This document shows, piece by piece, positions 63,941 through 64,000 of a stretch of DNA of 64,000 nt. The DNA lies in assembly GCA_012522855.1 (NCBI GenBank), contig JAAYJQ010000010.1:100811-164810 (forward strand). Direction: 5' to 3'. The notes under the pieces were generated by a model. That model made no database searches and was not told where the DNA came from. It saw only the letters and a program-made list of their open reading frames with translations. Position 1 is the first letter of the stretch. Every line of letters starts with the position of its first letter. Position numbers and translations under genes: made by a program. Source of the DNA: Bacteroidales bacterium. GTDB lineage: Bacteria; Bacteroidota; Bacteroidia; Bacteroidales; UBA932.

Positions 63941-63962
63941 CCTGACTATCGTAGAATGGCAC

Positions 63963-64000
63963 ATGAATAAAGGAAAATACGTGTTCTCTCGGCTTTTAGA
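63963..64000 (+). CDS. IS4-family transposase, 5' end only
   Basis: The last 38 nt encode MNKGKYVFSRLL and run off the window. This is the characteristic start of DUF4372-containing IS4-family transposases in Bacteroidota, as I recall it. A good promoter lies directly upstream. The rest of the gene and the right end of the element are outside the window. Confidence 0.6.
   Translation, partial: MNKGKYVFSRLL

Overview
The window is chromosomal DNA of a Bacteroidota bacterium, most likely order Bacteroidales. This rests on a SusC/SusD pair, a second TonB-dependent receptor cluster with DUF4876 and DUF6850 partners, S46 and C69 peptidases, a BACON lipoprotein, FloA/NfeD, and many promoters with the Bacteroidota -7 element TAnnTTTG. 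The 24-46 kb core looks GC-rich by eye. From about 50 kb rightwards the DNA is visibly more AT-rich, as expected for accessory DNA. The genus cannot be fixed from the sequence alone.

Layout. (1) 0-4.7 kb, plus strand: the end of an FAD-dependent oxidoreductase, an SSS-family sodium symporter and a histidine phosphatase fused to a propeller-like domain. (2) 4.6-17.8 kb, minus strand: a tightly packed eight-gene polysaccharide-utilisation operon (SusC, BACON lipoprotein, SusD, metallo-beta-lactamase-fold lipoprotein, FAD oxidoreductase, LacI regulator, second FAD oxidoreductase, GH27 alpha-galactosidase). A LacI-type operator and a Bacteroidota promoter lie in front of susC. (3) 18-24 kb: a broken GH114-like gene, a four-gene operon (DUF4386, alpha/beta hydrolase, CPBP protease, DUF6544-like lipoprotein), an IS21 remnant with multi-repeat terminus, 75-bp GC-rich repeats on both sides of that remnant, and tRNA-Ser. 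(4) 24-46 kb: housekeeping genes (floA, nfeD, TPR lipoprotein, sigma-54 activator, lptE, secG, an N-domain-less clpB, pheS, tRNA-Gly), a RHH/PIN toxin-antitoxin pair with an operator spanning its own start codon, a PfkB kinase, a DPP7-type peptidase, and an operon of C69 dipeptidase, TonB-dependent receptor, DUF4876 lipoprotein and DUF6850 barrel that looks built for peptide capture.

(5) 47-64 kb is an accessory, defence-like island. Its centrepiece is a retron at 47.3-53.9 kb: a WYL regulator, a 228-nt structured RNA closed by a 19-bp a1/a2 stem, a reverse transcriptase with both retron hallmark motifs (NAxxH and VTG) and an unusually long C-terminal extension, a HEPN-like protein with an Rx4H motif, and a 947-residue protein with a WD40-like end. 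Gene spacing of 4 nt and an 8-nt overlap tie the last three together. I do not recall a described retron type with a HEPN plus large beta-propeller pair, so this is the strongest candidate for an undescribed system. Further right are two AT-rich, phage-like genes, a vWA/macro-like fusion under a palindromic operator, a deleted IS4-like transposase, and a second compact operon (DUF1848, minimal SF1 helicase, 608-residue coiled-coil protein, SAM methyltransferase, TerB-like protein) that could be another uncharacterised defence or stress module. The window ends in the start of an IS4-like transposase whose upstream region carries a 20-nt sequence also found at the broken GH114 gene.
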